Shown piece by piece: positions 7,911-17,392 of a stretch of 64,000 nucleotides of DNA. How positions within the stretch are numbered: position 1 is the stretch's first letter; the number at the start of each line of letters is the position of its first letter. The DNA is from Nocardioides sp. Lineage in GTDB: Bacteria > Actinomycetota > Actinomycetes > Propionibacteriales > Nocardioidaceae. A model generated the notes under the pieces. It searched no databases and was not told the origin of the DNA. It saw only the letters and a program-made list of their open reading frames with translations. Where the stretch lies: contig NZ_JASLGR010000029.1 in assembly GCF_030150155.1 (NCBI RefSeq), positions 1-64,000 on the forward strand. The letters are read 5' to 3'. The translations under genes were made by a program, and so were the position numbers.

Positions 7911-9596
7911 TTAGCCGGTACGCCGACCCAGCAGCAGCAGGGCCAGCACTGCTGCGATCGTGGCCGCCCCGGCGGCCCCCACGAAGACCGCGTGCTCCTG
8001 GGCGATGCCGGCGTTCTGGATCAGGGCGCTGAACTCGGCGCACCGGGACTTGCCCGAGCAGACCTCCTGCACCGGCGGCAGGTTCGCCTGCTCGGCGTAG
8101 TAGCGCCGCAGCCCGATCCCGGTCAGCACCGAGATGCCGACCAGCATCCCGATCATGCGGGCCACCACCGTGGCGGCACTGGCGACACCGTGGGACTGCT
8201 CCGGTGCCGCGGCGAGCACCGCATGGTTGATCGGGGCCAGCGCCAGGCCGAAGCCGAGACCTCCCAGGACGAGCGGCACCGTGGCCCAGAACGAGGAGAG
8301 CGCGTCGGCATCCCAGGAGGCCATCAGCGCGAAGCCGAGGGCGGCGAGCACCATCCCCCCGGCAGCGACCAGGGCGGGGGAGAGGCGCTGCACGAGCCAG
8401 CCACCGGCCACGGCCCCGATCGGTAGGGCGACCAGGAACCGGACCAGCACCAGGGCGGCGAGCAGCTGGGAGTCGGTGTAGATCGTCGTCCGGGCGAAGA
8501 GCGGGATGTCGACCAGGGCGACCACCAGGGCGGCGCCGACGAAGAAGCTGACCAGCACCCCGCCCCAGGCCGGTCGGGCCCGCAGAGTCGCGGGGGCGAT
8601 CAACGGCGTCGGGGTCCGCCGCAGATGCACGACGAACGCGACCAGGGCGAGGGCGGAGATGGCCAGGTACCAGCCGCCCAGGGGCGTCAGGACGCTCACC
8701 TTCGGGTCGGCCTCGGCGAAGGCGAGGACGACCCCGCCCAGGGCGAGTGCCAGCAGGAACGCTCCGGGCAGGTCGGCGGCACGGGTGTCGCTCCACCACC
8801 GGCGCAGGTCGATCAGCGGCCGGCGGGCGACCAGGCAGCGCACCACGAAGAGCACCGACCCGCCGATCACGGTCAGCCCGAGCGGCGTCATCCAGTCGCT
8901 GAGCCCGGTCACGGGCACGTACAGCTCACCCCAGGTGAGGTCGGTGACCAGCGAGGTCGGCTTGATCGTCAGCAGCATCGCCGCGACCGCCGTCGCCGCC
9001 GCGATCAGGACGCCCAGGAGGTCGGGCACCCGCAGCGGTGACCGGTCCCGGGTGCGGATCGCGACGGCCAGGACGACGGCGACGACCAGGTTGAGGGCGA
9101 AGATCGCCCGCCAGTCGGTGATCGCCAGGATGGCGGCCCCGAGCAGCGGCCCGAGCACGGCGCCGAGCTCCTGAGCGGCCGAGACCAGACCCAGGGGCAT
9201 CGCGCGGCGTTCGACCGGATACAGATCGGCGACCAGAGCGAGCGTGGCCGGCACCAGCGCGCCCGCGCCGACCCCCTGCAGGAACCGGCCCGCCACGATG
9301 GTGGGCAGACCGTAGGAGAGCGCCGTCACGAACGAGCCGAACGCGAACAGCACCAGACCGGCGACCAGGACCGGCGCACGACCCCGTAGGTCGGCGATCC
9401 GGCCGATCAACGGGAGCATGGCGACGTACCCCAGCAGGAAGCCGGAGATGATCGGCGCCCCGCGCTGGAGCTCGTCGACCGAGAGCCCGACGCCGTGCAT
9501 GATGTCGGGCAGCGCCAGCACGATGACGTACGTGTCGGCGGCGGTGAAGCAGACGGCGAAGGCGGCCAGCGCCAGCAGGCCGCGTCGCAGCGTCAT
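7911..9596 (-). CDS. MFS transporter, 14-helix DHA2-type (P55-like)
   Basis: This 561-residue membrane protein has about fourteen hydrophobic segments. It carries the MFS motif A loop GRIADLRGRAPVLVAG after helix 2 and the antiporter-type motif C region (AAQELGAVLGPLLGA) in helix 5. It lies 6 nt downstream of a lipoprotein gene of the LppX/LprAFG family. That pairing matches the mycobacterial lprG-Rv1410c (P55) operon, which exports lipids and triacylglycerol-containing molecules. I infer a lipid or lipophile exporter working with the lipoprotein; a plain drug exporter is the alternative. Confidence 0.85.
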   Translation of the reverse strand: MTLRRGLLALAAFAVCFTAADTYVIVLALPDIMHGVGLSVDELQRGAPIISGFLLGYVAMLPLIGRIADLRGRAPVLVAGLVLFAFGSFVTALSYGLPTIVAGRFLQGVGAGALVPATLALVADLYPVERRAMPLGLVSAAQELGAVLGPLLGAAILAITDWRAIFALNLVVAVVLAVAIRTRDRSPLRVPDLLGVLIAAATAVAAMLLTIKPTSLVTDLTWGELYVPVTGLSDWMTPLGLTVIGGSVLFVVRCLVARRPLIDLRRWWSDTRAADLPGAFLLALALGGVVLAFAEADPKVSVLTPLGGWYLAISALALVAFVVHLRRTPTPLIAPATLRARPAWGGVLVSFFVGAALVVALVDIPLFARTTIYTDSQLLAALVLVRFLVALPIGAVAGGWLVQRLSPALVAAGGMVLAALGFALMASWDADALSSFWATVPLVLGGLGFGLALAPINHAVLAAAPEQSHGVASAATVVARMIGMLVGISVLTGIGLRRYYAEQANLPPVQEVCSGKSRCAEFSALIQNAGIAQEHAVFVGAAGAATIAAVLALLLLGRRTG

Positions 9597-9602
9597 CTCA
9601 GA

Positions 9603-10313
9603 TCACTTCGGAGCGGTGATGGTCTTGCTGGTCCCGTAGTGGTCGAGATCGATGGTGTACGTCTCGGTATCCCCGGTGTTGTAGATGTCGCCCTTGAGCA
9701 CGATCTGGCGCAGCTCCTCGGAGTCGGTGACCGTGTACGTGACGTCGAGGTCCTTGGTGATCAGCGGCACCAGGAGCTGGCCGGATTTGGCCGGCAGCGT
9801 CCCCGAGTACGACGTCAGGATCTCCTTGTTGCCGACGCCGCCGCGCACCTTGTCACCCTCGACCAGTCCCGTGGTGGCGGTGAGCCAGTCCGAGAGGCCG
9901 CCACTGGCAGCGGCCAGGGTGGCCGGGTCCGGGGCGCCGTACTCGGAGGGGTCGATGGTCTGCCAACCGACGCTCAACGGCAGCTGGGCGTAGACCTTGC
10001 CGTCCACGGCGACGATCGGGACCTGGGGCTTGAGGCCCGCGTACTGCACGGTGATCGAGCCGTCGAAGCCCGGCGCGTGGGTGAGCGTGCCCGAGCCGCT
10101 GAGTAGCGCGGTGACATCGGTGGGCACGCCGGTCGCGGTGATGCCGAGGTTGAGGCCGCTGGTCTCGTCCAGGGTCTTCTTGGCCTGGGCGAGCACCTGG
10201 GCGGGGGTCGTCGGCGCCGTGGACTCCTTCGAGCCCGACGTCGTGGAGGAGCCACAGCCGGCGAGCAGGGAGAGTGCGAGGCAGGCCGTCAGGAGGCGTC
10301 CGGTCGTGAGCAT
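9603..10313 (-). CDS. LppX/LprAFG-family lipoprotein (LprG-like)
   Basis: A 236-residue exported lipoprotein with signal peptide and lipobox LLAGC (lipidated Cys20), followed by a Ser/Thr-rich linker. The mature part has the LppX_LprAFG pattern (AQAKKTLDETSGLNLGITATG, then YAGLKPQVPIVAVDGKVYAQLP). In mycobacteria this fold has a hydrophobic cavity that carries acylated molecules between the membrane and the outer envelope. It lies 5 nt after parC and 6 nt before the MFS gene. The ATG at 10313 is chosen because it gives a clean signal peptide. Confidence 0.87.
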   Translation of the reverse strand: MLTTGRLLTACLALSLLAGCGSSTTSGSKESTAPTTPAQVLAQAKKTLDETSGLNLGITATGVPTDVTALLSGSGTLTHAPGFDGSITVQYAGLKPQVPIVAVDGKVYAQLPLSVGWQTIDPSEYGAPDPATLAAASGGLSDWLTATTGLVEGDKVRGGVGNKEILTSYSGTLPAKSGQLLVPLITKDLDVTYTVTDSEELRQIVLKGDIYNTGDTETYTIDLDHYGTSKTITAPK

Positions 10314-10318
10314 GGGGG

Positions 10319-12763
10319 TCACCCTCCCACGGGGCCGGCGACGGCGTCGATCGGCTGGGACGCCGGGACCCCGGAGCCGTCGCGACGCAGGTCGGGCTCG
10401 GGCAGGTCGATCGGGGCACCGGAGTTGGCCGCCGCGCGGGCGGGGCCGGGGCCGGCCCAGGCGAAGATCACGGTGTCCTCGCCACGCAGGTAGCGGTGGC
10501 AGCGCACGCCGCCGGTGGCGCGGCCCTTGGCCGGGTACTCCGAGAACGGGGTCACCTTGACCGAGCCGGTCTCCGTGCCCGGCAGGGCCGAACTGGAGCC
10601 CGAGGCGGTGACGACGACCGCGTCGGTCGGGTCGAAGGCACCGAAGAAGATGGCTTTCGAGCCGGCGGCGATCCGGATGCCGGCCATGCCGCCGGCGTTG
10701 CGTCCCTGCGGGCGGACCAGGTCGGCGTTGAAGTGCAGCAGCTGGGCGTCGGCGGTGATGAAGCACAGCTCCTCGGTGCCGGTGGCGAGCTCGACGGCGC
10801 CGATCACCTCGTCCTTGTCGGCGAGGTTGATCACCTCCCAGTCGTCCTTGCCGAGCACCTCGGGGTTGACCCGCTTCACCACGCCGAGCTTGGTGCCCAG
10901 GGCGATGCCGTGGCCCTCGGTGGCGAGCGTGACCAAGGCCAACGCGCGCTCGGTGCCGGTCAGCGCGAGCACCGCGCTGAGCGGCACTCCGCCCTGCAGG
11001 TTTGGGTCGCCGGCCGTGGCCGGGATGGCGGGCAGGTCCAGCACGCTGAGCTTGACCAGTCGTCCGGCCGAGGTGATCACGCCGATCTCGCCGCGCACGC
11101 TGGTGCGCACGATCGAGGTGATCACGTCGTGGTTGGCGCGACCACCGCCGGTGGCGATCGGCTCGTCCGAGGACGTCCGGGCCAGCAGGCCGGTCGAGGA
11201 GAGCAGGGCGAAGCACGGGTCGTCGGCGACCTCGGCCGACATCTTCTGCGCCTCGATCGCGGCTGTGCCGGCGCTGGCCAGCAGCACCGTGCGGCGCGGC
11301 GTGCCGAACGTCTTGGCGACGACGCCGAGCTCGTCGGAGACGACCTTCTTGAGCAGGTCCTCGTCGCCCAGGATGGCGTCGAGGTCCTCGATCGTCTTCT
11401 TGAGTTCCTCGGACTCCTTGTCCAGCTCGATCTTGGAGAACTTCGTCAGCCGGCGCAGCGCCATGTCGAGGATGTACTCGGCCTGGAGCTCGGAGAGGTC
11501 GAAGACGCTCATCAGGCGCTCCTTGGCCGCCGCGGCGTTCTCCGAGGAGCGGATCAGCTGGATGACCTCGTCGATGTCGAGGATCGCCAGCAGCAGGCCC
11601 TCGACCAGGTGCAGTCGGGCGGCGGCCTTGTCGCGGCGGAACTGGCTGCGCCGGCGGACGACCTCGTAGCGGTGGTCCAGGAAGACCTGGAGCAGCTCCT
11701 TGAGGCCGAGCGTGCGCGGCTGGCCGTCGACCAGGGCGACGTTGTTGATCCCGAAGGAGTCCTCCATCGGGGTCTGCTTGTAGAGGTGCTCGAGCACGAC
11801 CTCGGGGACGAAGCCGTTCTTGACCTCGATCACCAGCCGCAGGCCGTTGTCCTTGTCGGTGAGGTCCTTGAGGTCGGCGATGCCCTCGAGCTTCTTGGAC
11901 TGGACCAGGGTCTTGATCCGCTCGACGACCTTCTCCACGCCGACGGTGTAGGGCAGCTCGGTGACGACGATGCCCTTGCGTCGCCCGACCGGCTCGATCC
12001 GGGCGGTGGCGCGGATCTTGAAGGAGCCGCGGCCGGTCTCGTAGGCGTCGCGGATGCCGTCCAGACCGACGATGGTGCCGCCGGTGGGCAGGTCCGGGCC
12101 GGGGATGAAGCGCATCAGCGCCTCGGTGTCGAGGGTGGGCTTCTTGATCAGCTCGCGCAGCGCGGCGATTACCTCGACCAGGTTGTGCGGGGCCATGTTG
12201 GTGGCCATGCCGACCGCGATGCCGGTGGTGCCGTTGACGACCAGGTTGGGGATCGCCGAGGGGAGCACGGAGGGCTCGGTCTCGCGGGCGTCGTAGTTGG
12301 GCCGGAAGTCGACGGTGTTCTCGTCGATGTCGGCGGTCATCGCCATCGCGGCGGGCGCCATCCGGCACTCGGTGTAACGCATCGCGGCCGGGCCGTCGTC
12401 CAGGGAGCCGAAGTTGCCGTGGCCGTCGATGAACGGCACCCGCATCGACCAGGGCTGGGCCATCCGCACCAGGGCGTCGTAGATCGCGGTGTCGCCGTGC
12501 GGGTGCAGTCGACCCATCACCTCACCGACGACACGCGCCGACTTCACGTGGCCGCGGTCGGGGCGCAGCCCCATGTCGGCCATCGTGTAGAGGATCCGGC
12601 GCTGCACCGGCTTGAGGCCGTCGCGGGCGTCGGGCAGGGCGCGCGAGTAGATCACCGAGTACGCGTACTCCAGGAAGGAGGACTCCATCTCGGCCTTGAT
12701 GTCGGTGTCGAGGATGTGCTCCTCGAACTCTTCGGGAGCGTCGGGGGTGCTGCGCCGTGCCAT
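10319..12763 (-). CDS. parC: DNA topoisomerase IV (type IIA) subunit A
   Basis: This 814-residue breakage-reunion subunit partners the ParE at 3334-5394. The catalytic tyrosine is Y130 in AAMRYTECRM. The quinolone-determining segment is GRLHPHGDTAIYDALVRM, with Thr92 and Asp96 at the positions equivalent to E. coli GyrA Ser83 and Asp87. A C-terminal beta-pinwheel carries GyrA-box-like repeats (QGGVPLSAVLALTGTE, GRNAGGMAGIRI). The start at MARRSTPDAP is preferred (GGGAG about ten bases upstream); MPPMARR three codons earlier is possible. Unlike many bacteria, parC and parE are separated and divergent here. Confidence 0.93.
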   Translation of the reverse strand: MARRSTPDAPEEFEEHILDTDIKAEMESSFLEYAYSVIYSRALPDARDGLKPVQRRILYTMADMGLRPDRGHVKSARVVGEVMGRLHPHGDTAIYDALVRMAQPWSMRVPFIDGHGNFGSLDDGPAAMRYTECRMAPAAMAMTADIDENTVDFRPNYDARETEPSVLPSAIPNLVVNGTTGIAVGMATNMAPHNLVEVIAALRELIKKPTLDTEALMRFIPGPDLPTGGTIVGLDGIRDAYETGRGSFKIRATARIEPVGRRKGIVVTELPYTVGVEKVVERIKTLVQSKKLEGIADLKDLTDKDNGLRLVIEVKNGFVPEVVLEHLYKQTPMEDSFGINNVALVDGQPRTLGLKELLQVFLDHRYEVVRRRSQFRRDKAAARLHLVEGLLLAILDIDEVIQLIRSSENAAAAKERLMSVFDLSELQAEYILDMALRRLTKFSKIELDKESEELKKTIEDLDAILGDEDLLKKVVSDELGVVAKTFGTPRRTVLLASAGTAAIEAQKMSAEVADDPCFALLSSTGLLARTSSDEPIATGGGRANHDVITSIVRTSVRGEIGVITSAGRLVKLSVLDLPAIPATAGDPNLQGGVPLSAVLALTGTERALALVTLATEGHGIALGTKLGVVKRVNPEVLGKDDWEVINLADKDEVIGAVELATGTEELCFITADAQLLHFNADLVRPQGRNAGGMAGIRIAAGSKAIFFGAFDPTDAVVVTASGSSSALPGTETGSVKVTPFSEYPAKGRATGGVRCHRYLRGEDTVIFAWAGPGPARAAANSGAPIDLPEPDLRRDGSGVPASQPIDAVAGPVGG

Positions 12764-12884
12764 AGGGGGCATTCTCCCTGAGGCCGCCGACACTTCCGCG
12801 CAGGCTCGCGCAGTAGAGGCGATCCTGCTCCCGAATCGCGGATGCGGAGGCCGATGCTCACCCCTGGCCCGGTAGATTCCTGTC

Positions 12885-15617
12885 GTGACCTCGGCTGACG
12901 AATCTCCTGCTGACGTAGGCGTACAGGCCCCGCCCGACCACTGGGAGGCCGACGTCCTGCTGCGCGACGGCAGCACCGCCCACATCCGGCCGATCCTGCC
13001 TGCCGACGAGGAGCTGCTCGTCGACTTCTACGACCACCGGGTCAGCGACGAGTCGAAGTACTACCGCTTCTTCTCCCCGATGCCGCACCTGTCCGAGCGC
13101 GACGTGCACCGCTTCACCCACGTCGACAACGTCGGCCGGGTGGCGTTCGTGGTGATCCTCGGCGGTGACATCATCGCCACCGGGCGCTACGACGAGGTCA
13201 CCCCGGGCGAGGCCGAGGTCGCCTTCCTGGTCAGCGACCAGCACCAGGGCCGCGGCATCGCCCAGATCCTGCTCGAGCACCTCGCCCAGGCGGGCCGCGA
13301 GCGCGGCATCTCCTCCTTCATCGCCGAGGTGCTGCCCGACAACTCCCGGATGATCCAGACCTTCCGCGACGCCGGCTACCGGGTGGCCAGCGGCTACGAG
13401 GACGGGATCATCAGGCTCGAGTTCCCGATCGAGCCCACCGAGACCGCCATCGGGGTGATGCTCGACCGCGAACACGAGGCCGAGGCCGCCTCGATCAGCC
13501 GCTTCCTCAACCCGCGCTCGGTCGCCATCATCGGTGCGTCGCGGCGTCAGGAGACCATCGGCCAGGTCCTGGTCCGCAACATGGTCAACGCCGACTTCAC
13601 CGGCCGGGTCTACGTGGTTAACCCGAACTCCAGTGCGGTCTCCGGGATGCCGGCGTACAAGCGCGTCCAGGACATCGACGCCGACGTCGACGTGGCCATC
13701 GTCGCCGTCCCGGCCGAGGCGGTCCAGGACGTCGTCCTGGACTGTGCCGCCAAGGGCATCCACGGTCTGGTGATCATCTCCGCCGGCTTCGCCGAGACCG
13801 GGGAGGAGGGACGCGCCCGTCAGCGCCGCCTGGTCGGGCTCTCGCGCTCGTACGGGCTGCGGATCATCGGCCCGAACGCGCTGGGCATCATCAACACCGA
13901 CCCGTCGGTGCGGATCAACGCCTCCATCTCCCAGGTGATGCCGCCGCGCGGTCGAGCGGGCTTCTTCTGCCAGTCCGGTGCGCTCGGCTCGGCGATCCTG
14001 GAGAAGGTGCAGAGTCGTGGCCTGGGTCTGTCCACCTTCGTCAGCGCCGGCAACCGCGCCGACGTCTCGGGCAACGACCTGCTGCAGTACTGGGAGGAGG
14101 ACGACTCCACCGAGGTCGTGATGATGTACCTGGAGTCGCTCGGAAACCCGCGCAAGTTCTCCCGGATCGCGCGCCGCGTCTCGCTGCGCAAGCCGATCGT
14201 CGCGGTCCGGTCGGGCCGCACCACCCAGGGTGTGCCGATGGGCCACGCGGTGCGCAAGATCGCCGCGCCGCCGCAGGCGGTGGACGCGATGTTCCGCCAG
14301 GCCGGCGTGATCCAGGTCGACACCCTCGAAGACATGTTCGACGTCGCCCAGCTGCTCGCCCACCAGCCGCTGCCGCGGGGTCGCCGGGTCGCGATCGTGG
14401 GCAACTCCGACGCGCTCGGCCTGCTCGCCGCCGACGCCGCCGCCGGTGCCGGGCTGGTGGTCAACCGGCAGATCCCGCTCTCCTCGATTCCGACCGCCGA
14501 GGAGTTCGAGGACGCCCTCGACCAGGCCATCGACGACCCCGAGGTCGACGCCGTGGTCGCCGTCTACATCCCGCCGCTGTCGATCAGCGGCGAGGAGATC
14601 GCCAACGTTCTTGCCGCCGTGGGGGAGCAGTCTGACAAGCCGCTGCTGGCCTCCTTCCTGGGCGCCGAGGGTGTCCCGGAGCTGCTGCGCGTCCCCGACG
14701 TCGCCGGCTCGACGGCCGGACGCGGCTCGGTGCCGTCGTACTCCTCGGTGGAGAGTGCGGTCCGTGCGCTGGCCCGCGTCGTCGAGTACGCCGTGTGGCT
14801 GCGGACCCCGGACGGCCCGATGATCGAGACCGCCGCCGCAGACCTGAGCCGGGCGCGGGCGATCGTCACGACCGCCCTGGAGCAGCGCCCGCTCGGCGGT
14901 GACCTGACCCGCGACGAGCTCGCCGGGGTGCTGTCGTGCTTCGGCATCGAGCTGTGGCCCACGCGTGCCGTCGACACCCTGGCCGACGCCCAGGAGGCCG
15001 CCCGCGACCTGGGCTGGGACGTCGTGCTCAAGTCGACCGCGGACCACCTGCGCGAGCGGCCCGACCAGGCCCACGTGTGGCGCAACATCGTCGACGACCA
15101 CACGATGGAGGAGGCCTGGCGTGCGCTGACCGGCTTCACCGGCGACCTCGCCGGTCGGGGGACCGCGTCCAGCTTCGTGGTGCAGCGCCTCGCCCCGCCC
15201 GGTGTGCCGCTGATGATCCGCTCGATCGAGGACCCGCTCTTCGGGCCGGTGGTCTCCTTCGGCATCGCCGGACCGCTCAGCGAGCTGCTCGGCGACCGGA
15301 GCTACCGGATCCCGCCACTGTCCCAGCGCGACGCCGCGGCGATGGTGCGCGAGGTCAAGGCGGCTCCGATGCTCTTCGGCTACCGGGGTGCCGAGGTGGT
15401 CGACGTGGACGAGGTCGAACGCCTCATCCGCCGGGTCGCCCAGCTCCAGAACGACCTGCCCCAGATCAGTGCGCTGACCCTCGATCTGGTCCTGGCCGGA
15501 CCCGACGGTGCCAGCGTCCTGACGGCCGGGGCCCGGGTCGAGCCGGTGCTCGATCCGCGCTCGGACTGGTTCGTCCGCCGGATGCCGTCGCTGCCTGGCG
15601 ACACCATCCCGAACTGA
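12885..15617 (+). CDS. fused GNAT acetyltransferase / acetate-CoA ligase (ADP-forming)-like protein
   Basis: A 910-residue fusion. The N-terminal GNAT domain has its acetyl-CoA loop at QGRGIAQILLEHL (residues 121-133). Then come a CoA-binding Rossmann domain (NPRSVAIIGASRR, about residue 205), succinyl-CoA-ligase-like domains (GFFCQSGALGSAIL, and VAIVGNSDALGLLAADAA) and a C-terminal ATP-grasp region (DLGWDVVLKSTADHLRERPD). The domain order is the reverse of Salmonella Pat, where GNAT is C-terminal, but is common in actinobacteria. Members acetylate lysines of acyl-CoA synthetases in response to acetyl-CoA or cAMP. No cAMP-binding domain is visible. The GTG start faces parC divergently. Confidence 0.88.
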   Translation: MTSADESPADVGVQAPPDHWEADVLLRDGSTAHIRPILPADEELLVDFYDHRVSDESKYYRFFSPMPHLSERDVHRFTHVDNVGRVAFVVILGGDIIATGRYDEVTPGEAEVAFLVSDQHQGRGIAQILLEHLAQAGRERGISSFIAEVLPDNSRMIQTFRDAGYRVASGYEDGIIRLEFPIEPTETAIGVMLDREHEAEAASISRFLNPRSVAIIGASRRQETIGQVLVRNMVNADFTGRVYVVNPNSSAVSGMPAYKRVQDIDADVDVAIVAVPAEAVQDVVLDCAAKGIHGLVIISAGFAETGEEGRARQRRLVGLSRSYGLRIIGPNALGIINTDPSVRINASISQVMPPRGRAGFFCQSGALGSAILEKVQSRGLGLSTFVSAGNRADVSGNDLLQYWEEDDSTEVVMMYLESLGNPRKFSRIARRVSLRKPIVAVRSGRTTQGVPMGHAVRKIAAPPQAVDAMFRQAGVIQVDTLEDMFDVAQLLAHQPLPRGRRVAIVGNSDALGLLAADAAAGAGLVVNRQIPLSSIPTAEEFEDALDQAIDDPEVDAVVAVYIPPLSISGEEIANVLAAVGEQSDKPLLASFLGAEGVPELLRVPDVAGSTAGRGSVPSYSSVESAVRALARVVEYAVWLRTPDGPMIETAAADLSRARAIVTTALEQRPLGGDLTRDELAGVLSCFGIELWPTRAVDTLADAQEAARDLGWDVVLKSTADHLRERPDQAHVWRNIVDDHTMEEAWRALTGFTGDLAGRGTASSFVVQRLAPPGVPLMIRSIEDPLFGPVVSFGIAGPLSELLGDRSYRIPPLSQRDAAAMVREVKAAPMLFGYRGAEVVDVDEVERLIRRVAQLQNDLPQISALTLDLVLAGPDGASVLTAGARVEPVLDPRSDWFVRRMPSLPGDTIPN

Positions 15618-15646
15618 CCCGGTCGGGTCGTGACAGACTGACCCCT

Positions 15647-16240
15647 ATGAGCACCACCCATCCGAGTCACGCCGAGGTCGACCGGACCGCTGATCTGCGC
15701 CACGCCATCGACCTGACGGGCTACTACCCGGAGGTCGTGGCCGACGGGGTCGGCGGGGCCGTGGCGGGGGAGCGGGTGGTCGACTTCTTCGTGCACCACG
15801 AGCCGACCTTCGACCACGACGAGGTCCGACGTCACCTCTCGGTGCTGGTGCTGACCCCGACCCGGCTGATCCTGGCCCACACCGACGAGCACCCCGGCGA
15901 CGACCTGCTGCCCGAGCCGTACACGTCGACCTCGACCGAGGCGATCCGGCTCTCCTCGCTCACCTCGGTGGTCGTCACCCGGATGAGCGCCAACCCGACC
16001 TCGGGCCGGCCCGCTGCCGCCGAGGCGGTGCTCAGCCTGGGCTGGGGAGCGGTGCAGCGGATCGACCTGGAGCCGGCCGGCTGCGCCGACCCGAACTGCG
16101 AGGCGGACCACGGCTACACCGGTCTGCTCAACTCCGATGACTTCTCGCTGCGGGTCTCGGCTGCTGCCGAGGGCCCGGAGGCCGTTGCCGGCCTGCTGCG
16201 TTTCGCCCAGGCCCTCTCAGCGCTGTCCTACGTCGCGTGA
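15647..16240 (+). CDS. DUF5998 family protein
   Basis: A 197-residue soluble protein with the actinobacterial DUF5998 pattern (VDFFVHHEPTFDHDEVRRHL, then LVLTPTRLILAHTDEH). A CADPNCEADHGYTG motif with two cysteines and a histidine could bind metal. The function is unknown. It starts 29 nt after the GNAT/ligase fusion and overlaps the next phosphodiesterase gene by 4 nt (GTGA), so these form one operon. An upstream open frame in phase is ignored because it overlaps the previous gene extensively. Confidence 0.8.
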   Translation: MSTTHPSHAEVDRTADLRHAIDLTGYYPEVVADGVGGAVAGERVVDFFVHHEPTFDHDEVRRHLSVLVLTPTRLILAHTDEHPGDDLLPEPYTSTSTEAIRLSSLTSVVVTRMSANPTSGRPAAAEAVLSLGWGAVQRIDLEPAGCADPNCEADHGYTGLLNSDDFSLRVSAAAEGPEAVAGLLRFAQALSALSYVA

Positions 16241-17370
16241 GCACGCCGACCGCGGGGCACGACGAGTTCGTCACCCCTGCCTACGGGCGGCGGTCGCTGG
16301 GCGACGTCGTGCCGGCGATCGCCCATGCTCTCGACCTCGGGGGCCTGGCCACGCCCACCGAGCTGGAGCTGCCCGATGCCTCGGCGTACGTGGTCTTCCT
16401 GGTCGACGGCCTGGGGGCCAACGTCCTGCGTCGCTACGCCCACGCGGCGCCGTACCTCTCCTCGCTGCTGGCCGAGCCCGGCACCGCCGGCGTGCCCTCG
16501 ACCACGGCGACCAGCCTGACCTCGTTCGGCACCGGGCTGACCCCGGGCGCGCACGGCCTGGTCGGCTACACCAGCCGGATCCCCGGCACCGACCGGCTGC
16601 TCAATGCGCTCCAGTGGAGCAAGGACATCGACCCGCACGAGTGGCAGCCCAACCGCACGACGTTCCAGAGCCTGCGTGAGGCAGGCACGCCGGTGGCGGT
16701 GATCAACAAGCGCGAGTACGCCGGCTCCGGCCTCACCGAGGCGGCGCACCGCGGTGCGGAGTTCATCGGCGCGGACAAGGTCGGCGAGCGGATCGCCGCC
16801 GCATCGATCGCCTCGGCCGAGCGTGGCTCGATCACCTACCTGTACGACGGCGACCTGGACTGGACCGGGCACCGGCACGGTGTCGCCTCCAGCCCGTGGC
16901 TCCAGCAGCTGTCCATCATCGACTCCGAGGCCGAGCAGCTGCGCGAGTCGCTGCCGCACACGGTCAAGCTCCTGGTGGTGGCCGACCACGGCATGATCGA
17001 CTGCGGTCCCGAGGACCGCACCGACGTCGACACCACCCCGGGGCTGCGCGACGGGGTCGCCCTGCTCGGCGGCGAGGCGCGCTTCCGGCACCTGTACTGC
17101 CGCAGCGGTGCGGTCGAGGACGTCGCGGCCACCTGGCGCGAGGTGCTCGGCGACAAGGCCGACGTGCTCACCCGGACCGAGGCGATCGAGGCCGGCTGGT
17201 TCGGCACCGTGGTGCCCCAGGTGCTGCCGCGCCTGGGCGACATCGTGGTCGCCAGCCGAGGCACCCACGCGGTGATGTCCTCGGCGTCCTTCCCGTACGA
17301 GACCACCCTGGTGGGACTGCACGGGTCGCTGACGGCCGACGAGATGCTGATCCCGATCCTGCTCGACTAG
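16237..17370 (+). CDS. alkaline phosphatase superfamily protein (nucleotide pyrophosphatase/phosphodiesterase type)
   Basis: A 377-residue hydrolase of the type I phosphodiesterase/nucleotide pyrophosphatase family, which uses two zinc ions. The first metal ligand is D57 in FLVDGLG. The nucleophile region is PSTTATSLTSFGTG (Thr near residue 90). Further ligands are in YDGDLDWTGHRHG and VVADHGMID, with a last His probably in the closing SRGTHAVMSS/LHGSL segment. No signal peptide is seen, so a cytoplasmic role is likely. The GTG start overlaps the DUF5998 stop by 4 nt, implying coupled expression. The substrate is unknown. Confidence 0.87.
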   Translation: MSTPTAGHDEFVTPAYGRRSLGDVVPAIAHALDLGGLATPTELELPDASAYVVFLVDGLGANVLRRYAHAAPYLSSLLAEPGTAGVPSTTATSLTSFGTGLTPGAHGLVGYTSRIPGTDRLLNALQWSKDIDPHEWQPNRTTFQSLREAGTPVAVINKREYAGSGLTEAAHRGAEFIGADKVGERIAAASIASAERGSITYLYDGDLDWTGHRHGVASSPWLQQLSIIDSEAEQLRESLPHTVKLLVVADHGMIDCGPEDRTDVDTTPGLRDGVALLGGEARFRHLYCRSGAVEDVAATWREVLGDKADVLTRTEAIEAGWFGTVVPQVLPRLGDIVVASRGTHAVMSSASFPYETTLVGLHGSLTADEMLIPILLD

Positions 17371-17392
17371 CGGGCCCCAGGCGGGCGGCCGC

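Noticed and set aside
10496..12781. A 761-codon plus-strand frame opposite parC
   Set aside because: Antisense shadow of parC; composition is Gly/Arg/Asp/Val-rich without domains.
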